DNA from: Streptomyces sindenensis | Lineage (GTDB): Bacteria > Actinomycetota > Actinomycetes > Streptomycetales > Streptomycetaceae | Reading direction: 5' to 3' | NCBI RefSeq assembly: GCF_014649035.1 | Contig: NZ_BMSG01000012.1 | Location: 124,001 to 188,000, forward strand | DNA: 64,000 bases | Part shown: piece after piece, positions 10,546-18,315 of the stretch | Layout of the letters: each line of letters opens with the position of its first letter | Position numbering within the stretch: the first letter of the stretch is position 1 | Made by a program: the position numbers and the translations under genes | The notes under the pieces: generated by a model | The model's input: the letters and a program-made list of their open reading frames with translations, nothing else | What the model was told of the DNA's origin: nothing | Databases searched by the model: none

Positions 10546-11391
10546 GTGTTGACGCAGACCACCACCCGGGTCCTCGAACCCAGCGACCTCGGCGCCGCAC
10601 TCGCCATTCTCGAGAGCGAGCCCGTCGCCAACGCCTTCGTGACGTCCCGCGTGCAGGTCGCGGGGCTCGACCCCTGGCGCCTCGGCGGCGAGATGTGGGG
10701 CTGGTACGCCGACGGCCGGCTCCGCTCCCTGTGCTACTCCGGCGCCAACCTCGTCCCCATCTGCGCCGGACCCGAAGCCGTCCGCGCCTTCGCCGACCGG
10801 GCCCGCAGGGCCGGCCGCCGCTGCTCCTCCATCGTCGGCCCCGCCGAACCCACCACCCAGCTGTGGCGGCTCCTCGAACCCAGCTGGGGACCCGCCCGCG
10901 AGGTCCGCGCCAACCAGCCCCTCATGGTCACCGAGAGCCCGGCTCCCGACGTCACGCCCGACCCCCTCGTCCGCCGCATCCGCAAGGACGAGGTGGAGGT
11001 CCTGATGCCGGCCTGCGTCGCGATGTTCACCGAGGAGGTCGGCATCTCCCCGCTCGCCGGCGACGGCGGCCTCCTCTACCAGGCCCGGGTCGCCGAACTC
11101 ATCAGCACCGGCCGCTCCTTCGCCCGCATCGACGACGGCGAGGTCGTCTTCAAAGCGGAGATCGGCGCGGCCACCCCCCAGGCCTGCCAGATCCAGGGCG
11201 TCTGGGTCGCCCCCGAGCACCGCGGCAAGGGCCTCTCCGAAACGGGCATGGCCGCCGTCCTGCGCTACGCCCTGGCCGACGTCGCCCCCGTCGTCAGCCT
11301 GTACGTGAACGACTACAACACTCCCGCCCGCAAGGCCTACCAGCGCGTCGGCTTCCGCGAGGTCGGCGCGTTCATGAGCGTCCTGTTCTGA
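10546..11391 (+). CDS. GNAT-family acetyltransferase with N-terminal DUF4081-like domain
   Basis: 281 aa. The C-terminal half carries a GNAT acetyl-CoA motif: IQGVWVAPEHRGKGLSE, then VVSLYVNDYNTPARKAYQRVGF. The N-terminal half (EPVANAFVTSRVQVAGLDPWRLGGEMWGW) matches the DUF4081 domain that accompanies such acetyltransferases in actinobacteria. GTG 10546 is chosen because GTGAGG lies eight bases upstream. The substrate is unknown. A second, unrelated GNAT gene follows after 47 bp, so the two are probably co-transcribed. Confidence 0.85.
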   Translation: MLTQTTTRVLEPSDLGAALAILESEPVANAFVTSRVQVAGLDPWRLGGEMWGWYADGRLRSLCYSGANLVPICAGPEAVRAFADRARRAGRRCSSIVGPAEPTTQLWRLLEPSWGPAREVRANQPLMVTESPAPDVTPDPLVRRIRKDEVEVLMPACVAMFTEEVGISPLAGDGGLLYQARVAELISTGRSFARIDDGEVVFKAEIGAATPQACQIQGVWVAPEHRGKGLSETGMAAVLRYALADVAPVVSLYVNDYNTPARKAYQRVGFREVGAFMSVLF

Positions 11392-11438
11392 ACCGCCGCG
11401 CTTTCCCGGGCGCCCGCCGCGACCAGTAGGGTTCCCGC

Positions 11439-12002
11439 ATGGCAGCAGCCCCCGCGGAAGGCCCCGCAGCACCCGACGCCGAGATCGGCCCCCTCGACCT
11501 CGCCGCCCGCGTCGACGAAGCCCTGCACGTCCAGGCGGCCGCCTTCGGACTCGGCCAGGACGAGATCGACGTACGCCGCCACATCATCCTCAGGCACCTG
11601 GAACACCCCCGCGCCCGGGCACTCGGCGCCACCACCCCCGACGGGCGGCTCGTCGGCTTCGTCTACGGGCTGCCCAACGACCGCGGCCAGTGGTGGTCCA
11701 CCGTCGTCGAGCCCTATCTGCGGGCCACCGGCACCGACGGCTGGCTCGACGACTCCTTCGTCATCACCGAACTCCACGTCCACCCCGGCCACCAGCAGCG
11801 CGGCATCGGCCGCACCCTGATCACCACCATCACCGACGCCGTCGACCACCCCCGGTCGATCCTCTCGGCGATCGACAAGGACAGCCCGGCCCGCGCCCTG
11901 TACCGTTCGCTCGGCTACCGCGACCTGGCCCGCCAGGTCGTCTTCCCGAGCGCTCCGCAGCCGTACGCGGTCATGGGAGCGCCCCTTCCGCTGCTGCGTT
12001 AG
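11439..12002 (+). CDS. GNAT-family N-acetyltransferase, stop codon provided by a MITE-like element
   Basis: 187 aa with the acetyl-CoA pyrophosphate loop ITELHVHPGHQQRGIGRTLI and a C-terminal motif DKDSPARALYRSLGYRDL. Substrate unknown. The TAG stop (12000–12002) lies within the left tip of a perfect inverted repeat that begins at 11999. The present C-terminus (…PLPLLR) was therefore probably redefined by insertion of that element. The catalytic fold appears complete, so the enzyme is likely still functional. Confidence 0.82.
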   Translation: MAAAPAEGPAAPDAEIGPLDLAARVDEALHVQAAAFGLGQDEIDVRRHIILRHLEHPRARALGATTPDGRLVGFVYGLPNDRGQWWSTVVEPYLRATGTDGWLDDSFVITELHVHPGHQQRGIGRTLITTITDAVDHPRSILSAIDKDSPARALYRSLGYRDLARQVVFPSAPQPYAVMGAPLPLLR

Positions 12003-12164
12003 GGCCTTTCGTTTGGATCAGGTCGGGCTCGCGTGCCCCGGCACGCGCATCTGCGGCGTTGTCGTCAATCACCAACGCTCCGCGTTGCCTCAATCCTCCG
12101 CCTTGCAGCTGCACGCACCGGACCCCGCTCCCTGATCCGACCTGATCCAAACGAAAGGCCCTAA
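11999..12164. mobile_element. MITE-like element with 28-bp perfect terminal inverted repeats
   Basis: Bases 11999–12026 (beginning TTAGGGCCTTTCGTTTGG) are the exact reverse complement of 12137–12164 (ending CCAAACGAAAGGCCCTAA). The element is 166 bp, has no coding capacity, and contains an internal 18-bp palindrome (CGCGTGCC-CC-GGCACGCG, near 12029–12046). A TA dinucleotide at each tip is compatible with a TA target duplication, as made by IS630/Tc1-type transposases, but the family is not proven. It can also fold into one long hairpin and may act as a transcription stop between the acetyltransferase and proS. Confidence 0.8.
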
Positions 12165-12238
12165 GCCTCATCGATTTCCGCCCGCCCGCGCCGCCCGGTT
12201 AACCTCGGGCTCACCACTTTCGCGAGCAGGAGTTCACC

Positions 12239-13942
12239 ATGGCCCAGGTCCAGCGCATGTCCCGATTGATGATCAAGACACTGCGCGACGACCCGGCGGA
12301 CGCCGAGACGCTCAGTCACAAGCTGCTGGTCCGCGCCGGATACGTACGCCGCAACGCGGCCGGCATCTGGACCTGGCTGCCGCTCGGCAAGAAGGTCCTG
12401 GACAACATCTCAAGCGTCGTCCGCGAGGAGATGGACGCCATCGGCGCCCAGGAAGTCCTGCTGCCCGCCCTGCTGCCCAAGGAGCCCTACGAGGCGTCCG
12501 GCCGCTGGGAGGAGTACGGCGACCTGCTCTTCCGCCTCAAGGACCGCAAGGGCGGCGACTACCTCCTCGGCCCCACCCACGAGGAGATCTTCACCCAGAC
12601 CGTCAAGGACCAGTGCACGTCCTACAAGGACCTGCCGGTGATGCTCTACCAGATCCAGACGAAGTACCGCGACGAGGCGCGCCCCCGCTCCGGCGTGCTC
12701 CGCGGCCGCGAGTTCCAGATGAAGGACTCGTACAGCTTCGACACCACCGACGAGGGCCTCGCGCACTCCTACGCCCTGCACCGGGCCGCGTACATCAAGA
12801 TCTTCGAGCGGCTCGGCCTGGACCACCGCATCGTCTCCGCCGTCTCCGGCGCGATGGGCGGCTCCGCCTCCGAGGAGTTCCTCGCCCCCGCCGCCGCCGG
12901 TGAGGACACCTTCGCCGACTGCCCGAACTGCGACTACGCCGCCAACACCGAGGCCGTGACCTTCGCGCTCGCCCCGGTCGACGGCTCGGCGCACGGCGCG
13001 GTCGAGGAGCTGGACACCCCCGACACCCCGACCATCGAGACCCTCGCCGAGCACCTGGGCGTCCCCGCCTCCGCCACCCTGAAGAACCTGCTGGTCAAGG
13101 TGGACGGCGAGATCGTCGCCGTGGGCGTCCCCGGCCACCGCGAGGTCGACCTCGGCAAGCTCGGTGAGCACCTGGCCCCCGCCGTCGTCGAGCTGGTCAC
13201 CGCCGAGGACTTCGTCGGCCGCGACGACCTCGTACGCGGTTACGTCGGCCCCCAGGGCCTGGAGAAGGTCCGCTACCTCGCCGACCCCCGCGTCGCCCCC
13301 GGCACCTCCTGGATCACCGGCGCCAACAAGGAGGGCAAGCACGCGAGGAACGTCGTCGCGGGCCGTGAATTCGAGGTCGACCAGTACCTCGACGTCGTCG
13401 TGGTCGAGGAGGGCGACCCCTGCCCCAAGTGCGGCACCGGGCTCACCCTGGACCGCGCCATCGAGATCGGCCACATCTTCCAGCTCGGCCGCAAGTACGC
13501 CGACACCTTCCAGCTCGACGTCCTCGGCCAGCAGGGCAAGCCCGTCCGCGTCACGATGGGCTCGTACGGCATCGGCGTCTCCCGCGCCGTGGCCGCCCTC
13601 ACCGAGCAGACCGCCGACGACAAGGGCCTGTGCTGGCCCCGTGAGATCGCCCCGGCCGACGTCCACGTCGTCGCCGCGGGCAAGGCCCTCCAGACCGAGC
13701 TGGCCCTCGACGTCTCGGAGAAGCTCAACGCGGCGGGCCTGCGGGTCCTGGTCGACGACCGCCCCGGCGTCTCGCCCGGCGTGAAGTTCACCGACTCCGA
13801 GCTGATCGGCGTGCCCAAGATCCTGGTCGCCGGCCGCCGCTCCGCCGACGGCGTCCTGGAGCTGAAGGACCGCCGCACCGGCGAGCGCGAGGAGCTGACC
13901 GTCGACGAGGCGATCGCCCGCCTGACGGCCGACCTGGCCTGA
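12239..13942 (+). CDS. proS: prolyl-tRNA synthetase (bacterial type)
   Basis: 567 aa, the usual size of a class II bacterial-type ProRS. Motif 2 is around YRDEARPRSGVLRGREFQMKD (written in part), and motif 3 is MGSYGIGVSRAVAAL. Between them lies the YbaK-like editing insertion (LKNLLVKVDGEIVAVGVPG), and the C-terminus is the anticodon-binding domain. It charges tRNA-Pro and hydrolyses mischarged alanyl-tRNA-Pro. ATG 12239 follows AGGAGTTCACC. The gene is followed by a very strong bidirectional hairpin. Confidence 0.97.
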   Translation: MAQVQRMSRLMIKTLRDDPADAETLSHKLLVRAGYVRRNAAGIWTWLPLGKKVLDNISSVVREEMDAIGAQEVLLPALLPKEPYEASGRWEEYGDLLFRLKDRKGGDYLLGPTHEEIFTQTVKDQCTSYKDLPVMLYQIQTKYRDEARPRSGVLRGREFQMKDSYSFDTTDEGLAHSYALHRAAYIKIFERLGLDHRIVSAVSGAMGGSASEEFLAPAAAGEDTFADCPNCDYAANTEAVTFALAPVDGSAHGAVEELDTPDTPTIETLAEHLGVPASATLKNLLVKVDGEIVAVGVPGHREVDLGKLGEHLAPAVVELVTAEDFVGRDDLVRGYVGPQGLEKVRYLADPRVAPGTSWITGANKEGKHARNVVAGREFEVDQYLDVVVVEEGDPCPKCGTGLTLDRAIEIGHIFQLGRKYADTFQLDVLGQQGKPVRVTMGSYGIGVSRAVAALTEQTADDKGLCWPREIAPADVHVVAAGKALQTELALDVSEKLNAAGLRVLVDDRPGVSPGVKFTDSELIGVPKILVAGRRSADGVLELKDRRTGEREELTVDEAIARLTADLA

Positions 13943-13957
13943 TCACGCACACCGCCC

Positions 13958-14000
13958 ACGAGGAGGGCCCCCGCGCAGCGTGCGCGGGGGCCCTCCTCGT
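13958..14000. terminator. strong bidirectional terminator between proS and the APH-like gene
   Basis: ACGAGGAGGGCCCCCGCGC (13958–13976) pairs perfectly with GCGCGGGGGCCCTCCTCGT (13982–14000), giving a 19-bp stem with a 5-nt loop. It lies between two convergent genes and would end transcription from both sides. Confidence 0.88.
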
Positions 14001-14011
14001 ACGTCCGCGGC

Positions 14012-14941
14012 TCACAGCCAGCCCGCGAACTCCAGATTCACCTCGCCCATCTGACGCCGCCCCTCGGCCAGCGCACGGGTCCCCGACTCGACCGCCCGGA
14101 ACAGTGTCCAGCCGTGCAGTCGCGCCTGGTCCACCTCCAGCGACTCCGCCAGCTTCTTCACCCGTCGCCGGGCCGTCGCCGGGCCGCCGGGGGAGGCGAC
14201 CAGATCCTCCGCCCGGTCCCGCACCAGCCGCGCCAGGTCATAGGCGCGCTCGCCCACCAGCGGCTCGGGGCCCACCGTCAGCCACGGCGCCCGCTCCCCG
14301 GACAGCACCTTGCTCTGCCGGAAGTTGCCGTGCAGCAGCAGGAGTTCGGGCTCCCCCTCGACCAGCTCCGCCCGGGCCGCGAGCGCCGCCTCCACCAGGG
14401 GCGCCAATTCCGGGTCGGCCTCGGCGGCGGCCCGCATCCCGGCGCTCTGCCGTTCGGTCCGCCCGGCCACGCTCTCGAAGGCGTGCCCGGCGGGCGGCTC
14501 CACCCACAGCCGCCGCAGCGTGCCCGCCGCCTCCAGCAGGGCCTTCGCCTCGGGCAGCGAGCGCAGCGACACCTCGGGGTGCAGCCGCTCCAGCAGCAGC
14601 ACCCCGGACGCGTCGAGCACGTCCCCGGCCGGCCCCGGGACGTTCAGCGGCTTCACCGCGCCCCAGCCGTTCCAGTGCGCGAGCGCCGCCCGCTCCAGCT
14701 CCGGCGCGGCGACCGGCGGGGCGATCTTCAGGGCGCCCGGGGTCCCGTCGGCCCGCCGCACCAGGACCACCAGGGAACTGCGCCCACCGGGGGCGGCCAC
14801 CCGCTCCACGGTCAGGCCGTCCCCGGCGGTGAGCGCCCGCTCGGTCAGCGCGGGGAGCCCGGCCAGCCAGTCGGCGGCCGCGGCGTCCCCGTACATCTCA
14901 CCGAGCGCGCGCACCAGGCGCTGCGGCGGTTCGCAACCCAT
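14012..14941 (-). CDS. APH-type phosphotransferase-like protein with degenerate catalytic motifs
   Basis: 309 aa. The sequence follows the APH(6)/hydroxyurea phosphotransferase family: ALKIAPP with the ATP-binding Lys, the ELERAAL helix, LLLERLHPEVSL hinge, then the catalytic region. However, the Brenner-like motif HGDxxxxN reads HGNFRQSK, and the metal-binding D of the family's IDPKP motif is replaced in VGPEP. The catalytic Asp, the Asn and the metal Asp are thus all missing, so a pseudokinase or binding role is more likely than drug phosphorylation. Start 14941 (ATG) has AGGGAAC upstream. It lies 32 bp downstream of a ferritin-like gene on the same strand and may form an operon with it. 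Confidence 0.75.
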   Translation of the reverse strand: MGCEPPQRLVRALGEMYGDAAAADWLAGLPALTERALTAGDGLTVERVAAPGGRSSLVVLVRRADGTPGALKIAPPVAAPELERAALAHWNGWGAVKPLNVPGPAGDVLDASGVLLLERLHPEVSLRSLPEAKALLEAAGTLRRLWVEPPAGHAFESVAGRTERQSAGMRAAAEADPELAPLVEAALAARAELVEGEPELLLLHGNFRQSKVLSGERAPWLTVGPEPLVGERAYDLARLVRDRAEDLVASPGGPATARRRVKKLAESLEVDQARLHGWTLFRAVESGTRALAEGRRQMGEVNLEFAGWL

Positions 14942-14973
14942 ACGTCGTGTGTTCCCTTTCCGGAGCCTTCGGT

Positions 14974-15498
14974 TCAGCGCGGCCCGTCCGCGCCCGCGGC
15001 CTCCACCGGGCCCGTCGCGGCCGGATCCGCACCGGCGGCCCGCTCGGCGAGCCCCGGAAAGGCTACGTTGCCGCCCCGCCACCGGGCCGACCGCACCGCG
15101 GCCTCCCGCAGCGCGCCCGCGGCGTCCTTGCGCCGCGCGCCCTCGGTGGCCCGGACGAGATCGGCGTAGGCGCCCGCGATCCGGTCCTCCAGGACCGCGG
15201 CGAGCCGCAGAGCGGCGGGGCCGTCCGGCACGGCGAACGGCAGGGCGTACGCCGCGTTCGCGGCCACCGGACGCCCGCCCAGGTCCCGCGCCGTGCGCGC
15301 CAGCGCGTCCCGGCGGGCCCGGTGGGCGTCGTGCGCCGCCCGGGCCTCGGCGCCCCGCTTGCCGTCGAGACGGCCGCCCAGCACGCCGTACCCGTACACC
15401 GCGGCGTGCTCGGCGGCCAGGGCGGCCTGGACGGCGGTCAGCTCGGGGGAGTCGGCGTCGGAGCCGTCATCGGACCGCCGGATCGAACGGGTGCTCAT
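14974..15498 (-). CDS. ferritin-like (DUF4439-type) protein
   Basis: 174 aa, helical, with EHAAVYGYGVLGGRL, AHDAHRARRDAL and VLEDRIAGAYADLV, which fits the ferritin-like four-helix domain annotated as DUF4439 in actinobacteria. No signal peptide is visible, so it is probably cytosolic. Its ATG overlaps the TGA of the upstream lipoprotein gene (ATGA), so the two proteins are made in a coupled way. A metal or redox role is possible, but no complete diiron ligand set can be defended by eye. Confidence 0.7.
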   Translation of the reverse strand: MSTRSIRRSDDGSDADSPELTAVQAALAAEHAAVYGYGVLGGRLDGKRGAEARAAHDAHRARRDALARTARDLGGRPVAANAAYALPFAVPDGPAALRLAAVLEDRIAGAYADLVRATEGARRKDAAGALREAAVRSARWRGGNVAFPGLAERAAGADPAATGPVEAAGADGPR

Positions 15499-16052
15499 AC
15501 GGCTGTCTCCTCGGCCAGTTCGGTCAGCAGATACGCGTGCGCCGCGGCGGCCGCCGCCACCGAGGCCAGCAGCCGGGCCAGCTCGGGTCCGGCGATCAGC
15601 AGGGCCTCGCCGTATCCGTCGGCCCGGCGCCGCTCGGCGGCGGCCAGCTCCCGCACCGCGGCCTCCGGGTCGGCCGGGACCGGACCGGGGGGTGCCGGAG
15701 GGGCCTCGTCGCCCCGGGGCGCGTTCTTCCCCGGCTTGCTTTTTGCGCGCGGCGGCGCCAGTGCCGTCCCGTGCTCGGCCACGGCCGCCCGCAGCGGTAC
15801 GAGCCCCGCCGCCGTGGCCGGATGCGCCTCGGCCACCAGGTCGTACTGGGCGAGCAGGACGGCGCCGTCGCGCACCGCCTTCTCGCGCAGCGCCTTCTCG
15901 GCCTTGGCGGTGGAGGCCCGCGCGCCGGAGTGCGCGGGCTTCTTCCCCCCGGCTCCTTCGTCGTCGCCCCCGCAGCCGGTCAGCACCGCACCCAGGGCGA
16001 GGGCTCCCGTCGCGGTGAGCGCCCCCCTGCGCGTCGTCCCCGTGCGCCGCAC
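15495..16052 (-). CDS. lipoprotein, helical, partner of the ferritin-like protein
   Basis: 185 aa with GTG start at 16052 supported by AAGGAG four bases upstream. The N-terminus (RRTGTTRRGAL, hydrophobic core, lipobox LTGC) is a lipoprotein signal with a twin-arginine-like basic region, so Tat export is possible. The mature part has a basic, Pro/Ala-rich linker and two long helices (AQYDLVAEAHPATAAGL and ERRRADGYGEALL) that resemble half of a ferritin-like bundle. The stop overlaps the next start (ATGA). The function is unknown; the pair may form a membrane-proximal complex. Confidence 0.7.
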   Translation of the reverse strand: MRRTGTTRRGALTATGALALGAVLTGCGGDDEGAGGKKPAHSGARASTAKAEKALREKAVRDGAVLLAQYDLVAEAHPATAAGLVPLRAAVAEHGTALAPPRAKSKPGKNAPRGDEAPPAPPGPVPADPEAAVRELAAAERRRADGYGEALLIAGPELARLLASVAAAAAAHAYLLTELAEETAV

Positions 16053-16228
16053 GTTTCTCCTTCGGGCCTGGACCGGTCCTGACAGGATCTGTCCTGATGT
16101 GATCACCGCAGGCGAGCGTACCCGCGGCCGAGCGGCAGGCGGACGGCAACACCCCTGACGACCGGATACCCTTTGACCTGACGCACGACGATCCCCACAA
16201 CAGCACACGCGGCCGAGGAGTCACCCGG

Positions 16229-16732
16229 ATGAGCACCACCCAGAGCGAGAGGCTGCGCGGGCTGCTGGAACCGCTCGTCAGCGCGCAGCAGCTGGACCTC
16301 GAGGAGATCGAGGTGTCCCGGGCCGGCCGCCGAGGAGTGCTGCGGGTCATCGTGGACTCCGAGGAGGGCGTGGAGCTGGACGCCTGTGCGGAGCTGAGCC
16401 GCGCGATCTCGCAGAAGCTGGACGAGACCGACGCGATGGGAGAGGGCGAGTACGTCCTCGAAGTCAGCTCCCCCGGCGCGGACCGCCCGCTGACCGAGCA
16501 CCGCCACTACGTACGCGCCACCGGCCGGCTGGCCAGGTTCCACCTGACCGGCGACGGCTCCGGCGAGCTGGTCGCCCGCATCCTCGCCGTCGACGAGGAC
16601 GGGCTCGACCTCGAAGTGCCCGGAGTCAAGGGCCGCAAGCCCACCGCCCGCCGCCTCGCCTTCGACGAGATCGCCAAGGCGCGCGTGGAGATCGAATTCA
16701 ACCGCAAGGACAAGAAGGAAGAGGAGGCGTAG
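16229..16732 (+). CDS. rimP: ribosome maturation factor RimP
   Basis: 167 aa, with the two RimP domains: an N-terminal alpha/beta part (LRGLLEPLVSAQQLDLEEIEV…LRVIVDSEEGVELDACAELSRAIS, written in part) and a C-terminal SH3-like barrel ending in a charged tail. The motif YVLEVSSPGADRPL is diagnostic. It helps assemble the 30S subunit. The gene is separated from nusA by only two bases, the standard rimP–nusA arrangement. It is divergent from the lipoprotein gene, with 176 bp between the starts that should hold the operon promoter. Confidence 0.95.
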   Translation: MSTTQSERLRGLLEPLVSAQQLDLEEIEVSRAGRRGVLRVIVDSEEGVELDACAELSRAISQKLDETDAMGEGEYVLEVSSPGADRPLTEHRHYVRATGRLARFHLTGDGSGELVARILAVDEDGLDLEVPGVKGRKPTARRLAFDEIAKARVEIEFNRKDKKEEEA

Positions 16733-16734
16733 CC

Positions 16735-17775
16735 GTGGACATCGATGTGAAGCTTCTGAAGGGCTTGGCGCAGGACAAGGAGATCCCCTTCGACGTGCTC
16801 GTCGGGGCGATCGAGTCGGCCCTCCTCATCGCGTACCACCGCACCGACGGCAGCTACCGCCGCGCGCGCGTGAAGCTCGACGAGAACGGCCACGTCACCG
16901 TGTGGGCCAAGGAGGACCCGGCCGACCTCGAAGAGGGCCAGGAGCCCAAGGAGTTCGACGACACCCCCTCCGGATTCGGCCGCATCGCCGCGACCACCGC
17001 CAAGCAGGTCATCCTGCAGCGGCTGCGCGACGCCGAGGACGACAAGACCTTCGGCGAGTACGCCGGCCACGAGGGCGATGTCGTCACGGGCGTCGTCCAG
17101 CAGGGCAAGGACCCCAAGAACGTCCTGGTCGACATCGGCAAGCTGGAAGCCATCCTTCCGGTGCAGGAGCAGGTGCCGGGCGAGGAGTACACCCACGGCC
17201 TGCGCCTGCGGACGTACGTCGTCCGGGTCGCCAAGGGCGTCCGCGGCCCGTCGGTGACGCTCTCGCGCACCCACCCCAACCTCGTGAAGAAGCTCTTCGC
17301 GCTGGAGGTCCCGGAGATCGCGGACGGCTCGGTGGTCATCGAGGCCATCGCCCGCGAGGCCGGTCACCGCACCAAGATCGCCGTACGCTCCACCCGCGCG
17401 GGCCTCAACCCCAAGGGCGCCTGCATCGGCCCGATGGGCAGCCGTGTGCGCAACGTCATGGCCGAGCTGCACGGCGAGAAGATCGACATCGTGGACTGGT
17501 CCGACGACCCGGCCGAGATGGTCGCCAACGCGCTCTCGCCGGCCCGGGTGAGCAAGGTCGAGGTCGTGGACCTCGGCGCGCGCTCCGCCCGGGTCACCGT
17601 GCCGGACTACCAGCTGTCGCTGGCGATCGGCAAAGAGGGACAGAACGCCCGCCTCGCCGCCCGCCTCACCGGCTGGCGGATCGACATCCGGCCGGACACC
17701 GAGACGGACGAGGAGCGGGAGAACGCCGACCGCGAGCGGGCCGAGCGGGCCCGGGAGCGCTCGGAAAGGCGTTGA
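16735..17775 (+). CDS. nusA: transcription termination/antitermination factor NusA
   Basis: 346 aa, the short actinobacterial form without the C-terminal acidic repeats of E. coli NusA. An N-terminal RNA-polymerase-binding domain is followed by an S1 domain (VTGVVQQGKDPKNVLVDIGKLEA) and two KH domains with GPMGSRV and AIGKEGQNARLAARLTGW. The tail is charged and Arg/Glu rich. GTG 16735 is preceded by GGAGG, located in the rimP 3' end. It modulates pausing, termination and rRNA antitermination. Confidence 0.96.
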   Translation: MDIDVKLLKGLAQDKEIPFDVLVGAIESALLIAYHRTDGSYRRARVKLDENGHVTVWAKEDPADLEEGQEPKEFDDTPSGFGRIAATTAKQVILQRLRDAEDDKTFGEYAGHEGDVVTGVVQQGKDPKNVLVDIGKLEAILPVQEQVPGEEYTHGLRLRTYVVRVAKGVRGPSVTLSRTHPNLVKKLFALEVPEIADGSVVIEAIAREAGHRTKIAVRSTRAGLNPKGACIGPMGSRVRNVMAELHGEKIDIVDWSDDPAEMVANALSPARVSKVEVVDLGARSARVTVPDYQLSLAIGKEGQNARLAARLTGWRIDIRPDTETDEERENADRERAERARERSERR

Positions 17776-17888
17776 CCCGGAGCCGCTCCAGGGAATAGAT
17801 CTTGGACGCACGCCGCTGAGATCACGACAACATCCGTTCGATTTTTGCCCCCAAGGGGTGAGGTCGGTACGGGGAGGTAGACTTAAAC

Positions 17889-18167
17889 GTGTCTGGCCGG
17901 ACGCAAGCCCGCGCTTGCCCCGAGCGAACCTGTGTGGGATGCCGGGAGCGAGCGACCAAGAGCGAGCTGCTGCGCATCGTGGTGGACGAGGGCGCCTGCG
18001 CCCCTGATCCACGCGGTACGCTGCCCGGCCGGGGTGCTTACGTGCACCCCACCTCTGTCTGTCTCGACCTGGCGGTTCGCCGCCGGGCATTCCCCCGGGC
18101 CTTCAAGGCCAAGGGGCCGTTCGACACCGCGGCACTCACGCGGTTCGTCGAACGGGTGACACCGTAA
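17889..18167 (+). CDS. YlxR/RnpM-family RNA-binding protein (DUF448)
   Basis: 92 aa with the family signature PERTCVGCRER near the N-terminus and GRGAYVHP in the middle. This small basic protein is encoded between nusA and infB in most Gram-positive bacteria, and the B. subtilis homologue modulates RNase P. GTG 17889 is preceded by GGGGAGG about eleven bases upstream. A TAGACT −10-like hexamer at 17879–17884 overlaps the RBS region; without a −35 match I do not call it a promoter. Confidence 0.9.
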   Translation: MSGRTQARACPERTCVGCRERATKSELLRIVVDEGACAPDPRGTLPGRGAYVHPTSVCLDLAVRRRAFPRAFKAKGPFDTAALTRFVERVTP

Positions 18168-18315
18168 GAAAGTGAACGGCACGGGACCCCGTGCGGTCAG
18201 GTACCTCGCGAGTTGGAAGTAGGTCGAGATTGCGATGAGCACTCGATGAGTACGCGATGAGTACGCCCATGAAGTAGCGACGGTCCGGCGGTAACCCGGA
18301 CCTAAAAGGAGCGAA
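18168..18315 (+). promoter_or_regulatory. structured infB leader
   Basis: This 148-nt gap holds a 7-bp perfect hairpin (GCACGGG/CCCGTGC, 18179–18194), three tandem copies of an 11-bp unit (18232–18264) and a second 7-bp hairpin (GGTCCGG/CCGGACC, 18282–18302). The second hairpin ends four bases before the AAAGGAG ribosome-binding site, so it could affect infB initiation. No known riboswitch was recognised. Confidence 0.45.
18232..18264 (+). repeat. three tandem 11-bp repeats in the infB leader
   Basis: The units are GCGATGAGCAC, TCGATGAGTAC and GCGATGAGTAC, head to tail with no spacer. They differ at only two positions. Each contains GATGAG and the region lies in the untranslated leader, not in a gene. 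Confidence 0.7.

Noticed and set aside
12003..12160. A simple terminator instead of a mobile element
   Set aside because: The 28-bp perfect ends lie 110 bp apart, far longer than a terminator loop, and include the stop codon of the gene. It may still act as a stop, but MITE fits better.
14012..14941. Aminoglycoside or hydroxyurea resistance gene
   Set aside because: Catalytic residues of the family are replaced, so resistance by phosphorylation is unlikely.
17879..17884. TAGACT as −10 box of a promoter inside the nusA–ylxR gap
   Set aside because: No −35 at 16–19 bp and it overlaps the region between the RBS and the start.
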